Positions 18,658 through 26,403 of a stretch of 58,641 nt of DNA are shown piece after piece. Position 1 is the first letter of the stretch. The number at the start of each line of letters is the position of its first letter. Made by a program: the position numbers and the translations under genes. Source of the DNA: Pleomorphomonas carboxyditropha (lineage in GTDB: Bacteria > Pseudomonadota > Alphaproteobacteria > Rhizobiales > Pleomorphomonadaceae); NCBI RefSeq assembly GCF_002770725.1, contig NZ_NQVN01000028.1:1-58641 (forward strand), read 5' to 3'. Below the pieces are notes generated by a model. The model saw only the letters and a list, made by a program, of their open reading frames with translations, was not told where the DNA came from and made no database searches.

Positions 18658-20139
18658 ATGACCGATATCGTCGTCGATACCCATCTCGGCTGGCGCGACG
18701 TCGCCGCCGTTGCCGAGGGCGCGCGTCTTCGTCTTTCGGAGGCGGCCAAGCAGCGCATCAACAACGCCCGGGCGGTGGTCGAGGCGATCGTCGATCGCGG
18801 CATGCGCGCCTATGGCGTCAATACCGGCGTCGGCGCCCTCTGCGACGTGGTGGTGGACCGGCCGCTGCAACGACAGCTGTCGCACAACATCCTGATGAGC
18901 CATGCCACCGGCATCGGCGCGCCGCTCGGCGCCGTCGAGACGCGGGCGATCATGGCGACGGCGATCGGCAACTACGCGCTCGGCCATTCCGGCGTCAGGC
19001 TGGAGGTGGTCGAGGCGCTGGCTGAGCTGCTCAATGCGGATGTGACGCCGCTGGTGCCGGCCAAGGGATCGGTCGGCTATCTCAGCCACATGGCGCATAT
19101 CGCCCTGGTGCTGATCGGCGCCGGCCGGGCGCGGGTGGAAGAGAAGATCGTCGCTGGCGCCGAGGCGCTCGCCGCGGCCGGCCTCGTTCCGCTGGAATTG
19201 GGCGCCAAGGAAGGGCTGTCGCTGGTCAACGGCATTCCCTGCGCCAGCGGGCTGGCGTCGCTGGCCCTGAAGCGGGCCGAGCGGGCGCTCGACTGGGCCG
19301 ACGCCATCGCCGCGCTGACCATCGAGGCGCTGATGGGCAATCCGGCGGCCTTCGACGCGGCGGCGCTGTCGCTTCGGGCCTCGCCCTCCCTTCAGGCCGT
19401 CGGTGCCGGATTGCGCGACCGGCTTGCCGGCAGCGGCATCATCGCCGCCGGTGCCGGCCGCAAGACGCAGGACGCCCTGTCGCTGCGCGCCGTGCCGCAC
19501 GTGCACGGGGCGGCGCGCGACGCCTTTGCCGCCGCCGCCGACGTGGTGTCGCGGGAGCTGTCGTCGGTGTCGGACAATCCGGCCATCGTCGGCACGCCGG
19601 AGGCGCCCGGCGTTCATTCGGAAGCGCACGCGGTCGGCGCCGCCATGGGCCTTGCCCTCGACCAGTTGGCGGTCGCCGTCGCCGAGGTGGCGGCGATGGC
19701 CGAGCGGCGCCTCGATCGCCTGGTCAACCCGCTGGTCAGCGGCTTGCCGGCTTTCCTCGCCGCCGACAGCGGCGTCAATTCCGGCTTCATGATCGCCCAG
19801 TACGCGGCGGTGTCGCTGGTCAACGAAAACCGGCGGCTGTCGCTACCGGCGAGCCTCGACGGCGGCATCACCTCGGCGCTGCAGGAGGACCACCTCAGCC
19901 ATGCGACGCCGGCGTCGCTGAAGGCGCTGACGGTGATCGAAAACGCCGAGGCCGTCCTCGGCATCGAGCTTCTGGCCGCGGCGCAGGCGCATGAATTCCG
20001 CCGCGAGGGCCGGGCGGCCGGCACGGATCGTCTTTATCGCCAATTGCGCACCGTCGTTCCGTCCTATGCCGACGACCGTCCGCTTGCCGACGACATGGCC
20101 CTGGCGGCCGACCTCATCCGGGCCACAGCGCCGGCCTGA
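18658..20139 (+). CDS. Histidine ammonia-lyase homologue lacking the MIO-forming Ala-Ser-Gly triad
   Basis: Full-length member (493 residues) of the aromatic amino-acid lyase family, in the position of hutH. Canonical HutH forms its MIO cofactor from Ala-Ser-Gly in GSVGASGDLAPLAHM; here residues 137-148 read GSVGYLSHMAHI, that is, the triad is gone with three residues deleted. Tyr280 of P. putida HutH (QDPYSLR) is Leu274 (QDALSLR). Other active-site residues remain: Tyr52 (YGVNTGVG), His82, Asn191, Arg277 and the late QEDH Glu. The reading frame is intact and codon use matches the neighbours, so it is not a decayed gene. Either it is a pseudo-enzyme, or it does non-MIO chemistry. It ends the HutC-controlled operon, so a role linked to histidine is likely. 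Confidence 0.85.
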   Translation: MTDIVVDTHLGWRDVAAVAEGARLRLSEAAKQRINNARAVVEAIVDRGMRAYGVNTGVGALCDVVVDRPLQRQLSHNILMSHATGIGAPLGAVETRAIMATAIGNYALGHSGVRLEVVEALAELLNADVTPLVPAKGSVGYLSHMAHIALVLIGAGRARVEEKIVAGAEALAAAGLVPLELGAKEGLSLVNGIPCASGLASLALKRAERALDWADAIAALTIEALMGNPAAFDAAALSLRASPSLQAVGAGLRDRLAGSGIIAAGAGRKTQDALSLRAVPHVHGAARDAFAAAADVVSRELSSVSDNPAIVGTPEAPGVHSEAHAVGAAMGLALDQLAVAVAEVAAMAERRLDRLVNPLVSGLPAFLAADSGVNSGFMIAQYAAVSLVNENRRLSLPASLDGGITSALQEDHLSHATPASLKALTVIENAEAVLGIELLAAAQAHEFRREGRAAGTDRLYRQLRTVVPSYADDRPLADDMALAADLIRATAPA

Positions 20140-20215
20140 ATTGTCCGCTCCACGGATTTCGCAACATGGGTCATCGATGAGCCAGGATAATGTTTTAAGT
20201 GAAGAAAATACATTA

Positions 20216-20231
20216 ATATATTGAAATATAT
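20216..20231. promoter_or_regulatory. AT-rich palindrome
   Basis: ATATATT-GA-AATATAT, seven-base perfect arms, in the AT-rich patch upstream of the efe operon. It could be a repressor site or a bent promoter element; no regulator can be named. Confidence 0.35.
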
Positions 20232-20366
20232 CTATTTATTTCATCTATTAAAGTGTTGAATCCACTGCCGCTGCTCGCTTCTTCGCGCAGTGATTCAAGA
20301 TGGTCCGCAATGTGCTTCATGTTGTGAATCAGGTCGTTCCTCGCGGTGGGGTTGACTACGCAAATC

Positions 20367-20381
20367 TGCGAATGACTCGCA
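20367..20381. promoter_or_regulatory. Candidate Fur/Mur-type operator of the efe operon
   Basis: TGCGA-ATGAC-TCGCA is a perfect 5-bp dyad about 80 bases before efeU. Its size and TGC...GCA ends recall alphaproteobacterial Fur/Mur sites of the TGCAA-N5-TTGCA kind, but the match is loose; assignment rests on the iron-uptake genes behind it. Confidence 0.4.
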
Positions 20382-20461
20382 AAAACACTGATAGTGCTAT
20401 TGACAGGCGCGCTTTAAATGTTGAAAGCAAGTGTCACCTTATTGATCGGCAGGAGGCCGAG

Positions 20462-21307
20462 GTGCTTGCGCCATTTCTCATCATGCTGCGCGAGGGCATA
20501 GAGGCCGCGCTGGTGACCGGGATCATCGCGAGCTACCTCAAGCAGACGGGGCGAGGCGCTTTCCTGCCGGTGGTCTGGGTCGGCGTGTTTCTCGCCGTGG
20601 CGCTGTCGCTGTTTGCCGGCGCCGCCCTGCAATTGATGACCGCCGAGTTTCCCCAGAAGGCGCAGGAGCTGTTCGAGGCGATCGTCGGCTTCGTGGCGGT
20701 GGTCGTGCTGGTCAGCATGGTGTTCTGGATGCGGCGCGCCGCCCGCTCGATCAAGGGCGAGTTGCACGGGGCGATCGACGCCGCCATGCAGGCGCCGAAG
20801 GGCGCCACCTGGGCGCTGATCGGCATGACCTTCTTCGCCGTCGGGCGCGAGGGACTCGAGTCGGTCTTTTTCCTGCTGGCGATTTTCCAGCAGAGCCCCG
20901 GCGCCGGCGCGCCGCTTGGCGCTCTCCTCGGCCTGCTGGTGGCGGTGGCGCTGGGCTACGCGCTCTATCGCGGCGGCATCCGCCTCGATCTCCGGCGCTT
21001 CTTCCGCTGGACGGGCGTCTTCATTCTGGTGGTCGCCGCCGGGCTCGCCGCGGCCAGCCTGCGCAGCCTGCATGAAGCGGGCGTCTGGAACCTCCTGCAG
21101 GCGCGCGTCTACGATCTGTCCGACACGCTGCCGGTGTCGAGCGTCCTCGGCACCGTTCTGTCCGGCGTGTTCAACTATCAGGAGGCGCCGACGCTGGGCG
21201 AGGCGGTGCTCTATGTCGTCTTCCTCGCGGTGACGCTGACGCTGTTCCTGAAACCCGAGCGGCCGGTGTCGTTCCGGCCGGCCGCCGCCGGGACCGAGAA
21301 GGGGTAA
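20462..21307 (+). CDS. efeU: Iron permease EfeU (FTR1 family)
   Basis: Inner-membrane iron permease of the Ftr1/OFeT family (281 residues, seven predicted helices) that takes up iron after periplasmic processing by EfeO and EfeB. Both iron-binding REGLE-type motifs are present: IMLREGIEAAL and AVGREGLESVFF. The protein aligns with E. coli EfeU from its first residues (APFLIMLREG). I chose GTG 20462 because AGGAGG lies five bases upstream and the match begins there; the frame stays open further upstream without similarity. It ends three bases before efeO. Confidence 0.93.
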   Translation: MLAPFLIMLREGIEAALVTGIIASYLKQTGRGAFLPVVWVGVFLAVALSLFAGAALQLMTAEFPQKAQELFEAIVGFVAVVVLVSMVFWMRRAARSIKGELHGAIDAAMQAPKGATWALIGMTFFAVGREGLESVFFLLAIFQQSPGAGAPLGALLGLLVAVALGYALYRGGIRLDLRRFFRWTGVFILVVAAGLAAASLRSLHEAGVWNLLQARVYDLSDTLPVSSVLGTVLSGVFNYQEAPTLGEAVLYVVFLAVTLTLFLKPERPVSFRPAAAGTEKG

Positions 21308-21309
21308 GG

Positions 21310-22500
21310 ATGTCTTCGCCTGATCCGCAACGCGCCGGCGTGCCGTCGTCGCGACTGATGACCGTTGCCCTCGTCGGGGCGGCCGTGCTGGCGCTTGCCG
21401 GCGGCGGCGCCTTCTACTTCGCCTCGCAGAAGGCCGCCCGGCCGGTCGAGGCCGGCGCCATCGCCGTCCGCGTCGGCGCCAAGAGTTGCGAGCCGATGGA
21501 CCTGACGGTGCCGGCCGGCCGCAACGTGTTCGAGATCGAGAACGCGTCCGACCGGCCGATCGAATGGGAGATTCTCGACGGCGTCATGGTGGTGGAGGAG
21601 CGCGAGAACATCGCCCCCGGCTTCAAATCGCAGCTCACCGCGCGCCTCAAGCCCGGCACCTACGACATCACCTGCGGCCTCTTGTCCAACCCGCGCGGCA
21701 AGCTGACGGTGACCGCCTCGGCGCATTCGGAGGCGGAGAGGGCGAAGCCGCCGCTCAAGGCCTTCATCGGCCCGCTGTCCGAGTACAAGGTCTATCTCGC
21801 CCTGCAATCGGGCCAGATGAGCCAGGCGACCCAGGCGCTCGCGACGGCGGTGGATTCCGGCGACCTCGCGGCGGCCAGGACCGCCTATGCCGCCGCCCGG
21901 ATCGCCTACCGGCACGTGGAAGCGGTGAGCGGCCGCATCGCCGACATCGAGAACGCCATCGATCCGATCGCCGCCTATCTCGCCGGCCGCGAGCAGGATC
22001 CGGCCTTCACCGGCTTCCACCGCATCGAATTCGGCCTGTGGCACGAGAACTCGGCGGCCGGCCTCAAGCCGGTCGCCGACAAGCTGGCCGCCGACGCGGC
22101 GGCGCTGCGCGACCGGCTCAAGGCGTTGAAATTCGAGCCGGCCGACCTCGCCGGCAATGCGTCGCGCGAGGCGCGGCGGCTGGCCGAGGGGCCGATCGTG
22201 TCCGGCGACAGCCTCTATGCCGGCGACGACCTTAGTGAATTCGCCGCCGCCGTCGACGGGCTCGAAAAGCCGGTGTCGCTGCTGCTGCCGCTGGCCGGCG
22301 AGGCATCGCCCGACACGGCCAAGGCGGTGACCGACGCCTTCGCGGCGACGAGGGCCGAAATCGGCAAGCTCGGCGGGCCGGGCTCCGCGCCCGTCGCCTA
22401 TTCCGAAGTGCCGCCGGATGCCCGCAAGGCCCTCGCCGCCGCTTTCGTCGCGCTCGCCGATGCCGTCGACCGGATCAATCCGGCGCTCGGCCTGGAGTGA
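21310..22500 (+). CDS. efeO: EfeO: cupredoxin-imelysin periplasmic iron-binding protein
   Basis: Periplasmic component of the EfeUOB iron system (396 residues). An N-terminal hydrophobic anchor (about 16-38) is followed by a cupredoxin-like domain (about 45-140: CEPMDLTVPAGRNVFEIEN, YDITCGLLSNPRGKL) and an imelysin/M75 domain (about 145-396) with the GxHxxE metal motif in TGFHRIEFGLW. It therefore has both halves of the E. coli EfeO design. It lies between efeU and efeB in one tight operon. Confidence 0.93.
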   Translation: MSSPDPQRAGVPSSRLMTVALVGAAVLALAGGGAFYFASQKAARPVEAGAIAVRVGAKSCEPMDLTVPAGRNVFEIENASDRPIEWEILDGVMVVEERENIAPGFKSQLTARLKPGTYDITCGLLSNPRGKLTVTASAHSEAERAKPPLKAFIGPLSEYKVYLALQSGQMSQATQALATAVDSGDLAAARTAYAAARIAYRHVEAVSGRIADIENAIDPIAAYLAGREQDPAFTGFHRIEFGLWHENSAAGLKPVADKLAADAAALRDRLKALKFEPADLAGNASREARRLAEGPIVSGDSLYAGDDLSEFAAAVDGLEKPVSLLLPLAGEASPDTAKAVTDAFAATRAEIGKLGGPGSAPVAYSEVPPDARKALAAAFVALADAVDRINPALGLE

Positions 22501-22505
22501 ACACC

Positions 22506-23813
22506 ATGCTCGACCCGAAAGATCTCCGGCGCTCCTCGCCCTCTCTCGACCGCCGCCGGCTGCTCAAGGGGCTCGGCGTCACGGCGTTCGGCGGCTCGTT
22601 CGCCGGCGTCGCCCGTGCCGAGACCGAGCATCATTCGGTCGCCGATGCGCCGGTCGCCAACGCGGCAAGTCCGCTCGACAGCGTTCCCTACCTCGGCATC
22701 CATCAGGCCGGCATCGTCAACGCGCGCCCGGCCAACGGCATGGTGGCGAGCTTCGACGTGCTGGCCAAGGATGCGGGCGAGCTCGAGACGCTGTTCCGCC
22801 TGCTGACGGCGCGCATCGCCTTCCTGACCGTCGGCGGCCCGGTGCCGGTGCTCGATCCAAAGCTGCCGCCGGCCGATTCCGGCCTGCTGGGGCCGACGGT
22901 GCGGCCCGACAACCTGACGATCACCATATCGCTCGGCGCCTCGCTGTTCGACGACCGGCCGTGGCTTGCGCCGCTGAAGCCGAAGCATCTTCAGCGGATG
23001 ACGCGCTTTCCCAACGACGCGCTCGACGCCGACATCTGCCACGGCGATCTCACCATACAGATCTGCGCCAATACGCAGGATACGACGATCCATGCGCTCC
23101 GCGACATCATCAAGGCATCGAGCAGCCAGATGATCCTGAAGTGGAAGCAGGAAGGCAACGTGCCGGTGATCACGCCGGGGTCGGACGGCCGCGCCGAAAG
23201 CGCCCGCAACTTCCTCGGCTTCCGCGACGGCTCGGCCAATCCGAACTCCTCGGACGGCGCGGAAATGGACCGCGTGGTCTGGGTGGGGCCGGAGGACGGC
23301 GAGCCGGCCTGGGCGGTCGGCGGCAGCTATCAGGCGGTGCGCATCATCCGCAATTTCGTCGAACGCTGGGACCGCACGCCGTTCGGCGAGCAGGAGCGGA
23401 TCATCGGCCGCACCAAGATTTCCGGCGCGCCGCTCGACCGGCGGGACGGCAGCGAGTTCGACGTGCCCGACTATGCCGGCGATCCCGAGGGCAAGGCGAC
23501 GCCCCACGACGCCCATATCCGCCTCGCCAACGCCCGCGACGCGGCGGCGAGCACCAATACCATCCTGCGGCGGCCGTTCAACTACTCGAACGGCGTCACC
23601 CGCTCCGGCCAGCTCGACCAGGGCCTGTTGTTCATCTGCTACCAGGCCGACCTCGAACGGGGCTTCCTCACCGTGCAGCAAAAGCTCAACGGCGAGCCGC
23701 TGGAGGAATACATCAAGCCGGTCGGCGGCGGCTATTTCTACACGCTTCCCGGAATTCGCGACGCCGCCGACTATGTCGGCAGCCCGCTGATCGCCGCTGT
23801 CCGCGGTGCCTGA
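22506..23813 (+). CDS. efeB: EfeB: Tat-exported DyP-type haem peroxidase
   Basis: Periplasmic dye-decolorising peroxidase of the EfeUOB system (435 residues), proposed to oxidise ferrous iron for EfeU or to process haem. A twin-arginine signal (RRRLLKGLGVTAFGG, ending VARA) precedes the domain. The DyP signature GFRDGSANP, the haem-side PHDAHIRLAN histidine region and RRPFNYSNGV are visible. ATG 22506 has GGAG eight bases upstream; a GTG at 22497 overlaps the efeO stop and is the alternative start. Confidence 0.93.
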   Translation: MLDPKDLRRSSPSLDRRRLLKGLGVTAFGGSFAGVARAETEHHSVADAPVANAASPLDSVPYLGIHQAGIVNARPANGMVASFDVLAKDAGELETLFRLLTARIAFLTVGGPVPVLDPKLPPADSGLLGPTVRPDNLTITISLGASLFDDRPWLAPLKPKHLQRMTRFPNDALDADICHGDLTIQICANTQDTTIHALRDIIKASSSQMILKWKQEGNVPVITPGSDGRAESARNFLGFRDGSANPNSSDGAEMDRVVWVGPEDGEPAWAVGGSYQAVRIIRNFVERWDRTPFGEQERIIGRTKISGAPLDRRDGSEFDVPDYAGDPEGKATPHDAHIRLANARDAAASTNTILRRPFNYSNGVTRSGQLDQGLLFICYQADLERGFLTVQQKLNGEPLEEYIKPVGGGYFYTLPGIRDAADYVGSPLIAAVRGA

Positions 23814-23848
23814 TCCCGCATTCATTTTCATGAAGGGAGACTGAAAAC

Positions 23849-24667
23849 ATGCGTATTTCCAGCTTCGCCAGCGCTTCGGCGCTGGCGCTCATCCTTTCGT
23901 CCGGCGCCTTCGCCCAGGAGGCCAGCCTCGACCTCGTCGAGCCGATCGCCGACTACAAGATCTACGTTTCGGAAAACGTCGCCAAGCTGGTAGAGGACAC
24001 CACCGCGTTTGTCGCCGCCGTCAAGGCCGGCGAGGTGGACAAGGCCAAGGAGCTGTTCGCGCCGACCCGCATCTCCTACGAGGCGATCGAGCCGATCGCC
24101 GAGCTGTTCTCCGACCTCGACGTCGCCATCGACTCGCGCGCCGATGACTACGAGAAGGCCGAGGCCGATCCGGAATTCCCCGGCTTCCACCGCATCGAAT
24201 ACGGCCTGTGGGAGAAGAACTCCACCGAGGGTCTCGAACCGGTGGCCGACAAGCTGCTCGCCGACGTCAAGGAACTCGAGGGCCGCATCGCCTCGCTGAC
24301 CTTCCCGCCGGAGAAGGTGGTGGGCGGCGCCGCCGTGCTGATGGAAGAAGTGGCGGCCACCAAGATTTCCGGCGAGGAAGACCGCTACAGCCACACCGAC
24401 CTCTGGGACTTCCGCGGCAACTTCGACGGCGCCCGCAAGATCGTCGAGCTGGTGCGGCCGCTGATCGCCGACAAGGAAGCCGACTTCCTGAAGACGGTGG
24501 ACGCCAATTTCGACACCGTCGACACGACGCTGGCCAAGTACAAGGACGGCGACGGCTACGTCACCTACGACAAGCTCACCGAGGACGATCGCAAGGTGCT
24601 GGCGGCGGCGGTCAACACGCTCGCCGAGGACCTGTCGACTTTGCGCGGCAAGCTCGGCCTTGACTGA
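23849..24667 (+). CDS. Imelysin-family protein without cupredoxin domain (EfeM-like)
   Basis: Secreted M75-type iron-binding protein (272 residues) with a Sec signal ending AFA-QEA. The imelysin domain spans almost all of the mature protein and has the GxHxxE motif in PGFHRIEYGLWEKN, closely matching the one in EfeO. It lacks the N-terminal cupredoxin domain, so it resembles the EfeM subgroup. GGGAGA precedes the ATG. It follows efeB by 35 bases and is closed by a strong terminator, so it is the fourth gene of the efe operon, giving the system two imelysin components. Confidence 0.9.
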   Translation: MRISSFASASALALILSSGAFAQEASLDLVEPIADYKIYVSENVAKLVEDTTAFVAAVKAGEVDKAKELFAPTRISYEAIEPIAELFSDLDVAIDSRADDYEKAEADPEFPGFHRIEYGLWEKNSTEGLEPVADKLLADVKELEGRIASLTFPPEKVVGGAAVLMEEVAATKISGEEDRYSHTDLWDFRGNFDGARKIVELVRPLIADKEADFLKTVDANFDTVDTTLAKYKDGDGYVTYDKLTEDDRKVLAAAVNTLAEDLSTLRGKLGLD

Positions 24668-24687
24668 GGCTTTAATTCGAAGACCGA

Positions 24688-24725
24688 CGAAGGCGGCGGT
24701 CCGCAAGGGCCGCCGCCTTCGTTTT
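24688..24725 (+). terminator. Rho-independent terminator of the efe operon
   Basis: Stem of about 15 bp (24688-24702 with 24707-24721, one T-G pair) closed by a GCAA loop and followed by TTTT. It lies about 20 bases after the stop and between two convergent operons (efe and rib). Confidence 0.9.
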
Positions 24726-24731
24726 GGGTAA

Positions 24732-25187
24732 TTATCCGGCGTTGATCTTCGCGATCGTCGCCAGCGCCTCGACGCAGGCGGCGGCGGCTTCGCGACCCTT
24801 GTTGGCGGCGTCGTCGCGGCTGCGGACGAGCGCCTGCTCGTCGGTGTAGGTGGTCAGGATGCCGAAGGTGACCGGCACGCCGGTGGCGAGCGTCGCCTGC
24901 ATCAGCCCGGTGGCGGCGCCGAGGCTGATGAACTCGAAATGCGCCGTGTCGCCCTTGATGACGCAGCCGAGGCAGATCACGCCGGCGTAGCGGCCGCTCC
25001 TGGCCAGCGTCTGGGCGAGCAGCGGGATCTCGAAGGCGCCGGGCGCCGAGAAGACGTCGGCATCGACAAGCGGCACGCCGCGTTCGTCGAGCTCACGGCG
25101 GGCGCCGGCGAGCAGGCCGCCCGTCACCTCCGGGTTGAACTGGCTGACGACGACGGCAAGGCGCGGCGGGGTGGGGGAAGCTGTCAT
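24732..25187 (-). CDS. ribH: 6,7-dimethyl-8-ribityllumazine synthase (RibH)
   Basis: Condenses 5-amino-6-ribitylamino-uracil with 3,4-dihydroxy-2-butanone 4-phosphate, the penultimate riboflavin step. The 151-residue protein has VVVSQFNPEVTGGLL, the SAPGAFEIPLLAQ phosphate-site segment, ICLGCVIKGDTAHFEFI with the catalytic His, and PVTFGILTTYTDEQA. It is the last gene of the leftward ribD-ribE-ribBA-ribH operon, seven bases after ribBA, and ends against the terminator shared with the efe operon. Confidence 0.93.
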   Translation of the reverse strand: MTASPTPPRLAVVVSQFNPEVTGGLLAGARRELDERGVPLVDADVFSAPGAFEIPLLAQTLARSGRYAGVICLGCVIKGDTAHFEFISLGAATGLMQATLATGVPVTFGILTTYTDEQALVRSRDDAANKGREAAAACVEALATIAKINAG

Positions 25188-25194
25188 TGTCTCC

Positions 25195-26403
25195 TCAGGA
25201 GTCGTGCTGGCAAAGGCTGTGGCCGAAGCGCTCGCCCTTGGTGGCGAGGTAGCGGCGGTTGAAGGGATTGGGCGGGATGACCAGCGGCACCCGTCCGGCC
25301 ACGTCGAGGCCGTAGCCGGCGAGCGCGTCGGCCTTGGCCGGGTTGTTGGAGAGCAGGCGCAGGCGATCGATGCCGAGCGCCTTCAGGATCTGCGCGGCGA
25401 TGCCGTAATGGCGGGCGTCGGCCGGCAGGCCGAGGGCAGTGTTGGCGTCGAGCGTGTCGAGGCCGCCGTCCTGCAGCGCGTAGGCGCGGATCTTGTTGGC
25501 AAGGCCGATGCCGCGTCCCTCCTGGCCGCGCAGGTAGATCACCACGCCGCCCTCGGGATCCTCGGAGATCAGCCGCTGCGCCTCGTGGAGCTGCGGCCCG
25601 CAGTCGCAGCGGAGCGAGCCGAGCGCATCGCCGGTCAGGCATTCGGAATGGACGCGGACGAGCGGCGTCTTGCCGAAGGGGCGGCGCACGATGGCGAGAT
25701 GCTCGCCGCCGTCGATCAGGCTGCGGAAGGCGTGGACGCGCAGCACACCGTCGGCATAGGCCGTCGGCAGGTCGGCGCTCGCCACCTCCTCGACCAGCCG
25801 CTCGGTCGCCCAGCGGTATTCGATCAATTCGGCGATGGTCAGCACGGGGATGTCGTGCTCTTTCGCGAAGCGGTCGAGTTCCGGCCGGCGGGCCATATGG
25901 CCGCTGTCGCCCATCACCTCGCAGATGACGGCGGCCGGCTTGAGCCCGGCAAGACGGACGAGGTCGATCGCCCCCTCGGTATGGCCGTTGCGGGCGAGCA
26001 CGCCGCCCTCGGCCGCCCGAAGCGGGAAGACGTGGCCGGGCGAGACGATGGCGCCGGGCGCCACCGCGGGATCGGCGGCGACGGAAATGGTGCGCGCCCG
26101 GTCATAGGCCGATATGCCGGTGGTGATGCCCTCGCGCGCCTCGATGGAGACGGTGAAGGCGGTGGAGCGGCGGGCGCGGTTCATCGCCACCATCGGGCTG
26201 AGGCCGAGCCGGTCGATCTGTTCGCCGGTCAGCGTCAGGCAGATCAGGCCGCAGGCCTTCCTGGCCATGAAGGCGATGGCCTCGGGGGTGGCGAACTCGG
26301 CGGCGACCACCAGGTCGCCCTCGTTCTCCCGGTCCTCGTCATCGACGAGCAGGACCATGCCGCCGGCCTTCAGGCGGTTCAGAGCGCGGGATAGGGCTTG
26401 CAT
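25195..26403 (-). CDS. ribBA: Bifunctional DHBP synthase / GTP cyclohydrolase II (RibBA)
   Basis: Fusion enzyme supplying both precursors of riboflavin (402 residues). The N-terminal half is 3,4-dihydroxy-2-butanone 4-phosphate synthase (LLVDDEDRENEGDLVVAAE, ARKACGLICLTLT, RAREGITTGISAYDRA-like run, GHVFPLRA, HTEGAIDL). The C-terminal half is GTP cyclohydrolase II, with zinc cysteines in SECLTGDALGSLRCDCG and the GQEGRGIGLANKIRAYALQD motif. GGAGG stands six bases before ATG 26403; the start overlaps the end of ribE by 25 bases. Whether the cyclohydrolase half is fully active cannot be judged beyond the conserved cysteines. Confidence 0.93.
   Translation of the reverse strand: MQALSRALNRLKAGGMVLLVDDEDRENEGDLVVAAEFATPEAIAFMARKACGLICLTLTGEQIDRLGLSPMVAMNRARRSTAFTVSIEAREGITTGISAYDRARTISVAADPAVAPGAIVSPGHVFPLRAAEGGVLARNGHTEGAIDLVRLAGLKPAAVICEVMGDSGHMARRPELDRFAKEHDIPVLTIAELIEYRWATERLVEEVASADLPTAYADGVLRVHAFRSLIDGGEHLAIVRRPFGKTPLVRVHSECLTGDALGSLRCDCGPQLHEAQRLISEDPEGGVVIYLRGQEGRGIGLANKIRAYALQDGGLDTLDANTALGLPADARHYGIAAQILKALGIDRLRLLSNNPAKADALAGYGLDVAGRVPLVIPPNPFNRRYLATKGERFGHSLCQHDS

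Larger units (their letters stand above)
20140..20461. other. AT-richer intergenic region before the efe operon
   Basis: 322 bases between the HutH homologue and efeU with no convincing gene, clearly AT-richer than its surroundings from about 20185 to 20270. It holds a 16-base AT palindrome (20216-20231), a 15-base dyad (20367-20381) and a TTGACA at 20400-20405 that could be a -35 element, although no good -10 follows. It should contain the iron-responsive promoter of efeUOB. No hairpin with a T-run is evident after the HutH homologue. Confidence 0.5.

Noticed and set aside
18658-20139. HutH homologue as a decayed pseudogene
   Set aside because: The frame is full length with no stop or frameshift, the other active-site residues and codon use are preserved, and it is tightly coupled to the upstream operon; only the MIO triad and one Tyr are changed.
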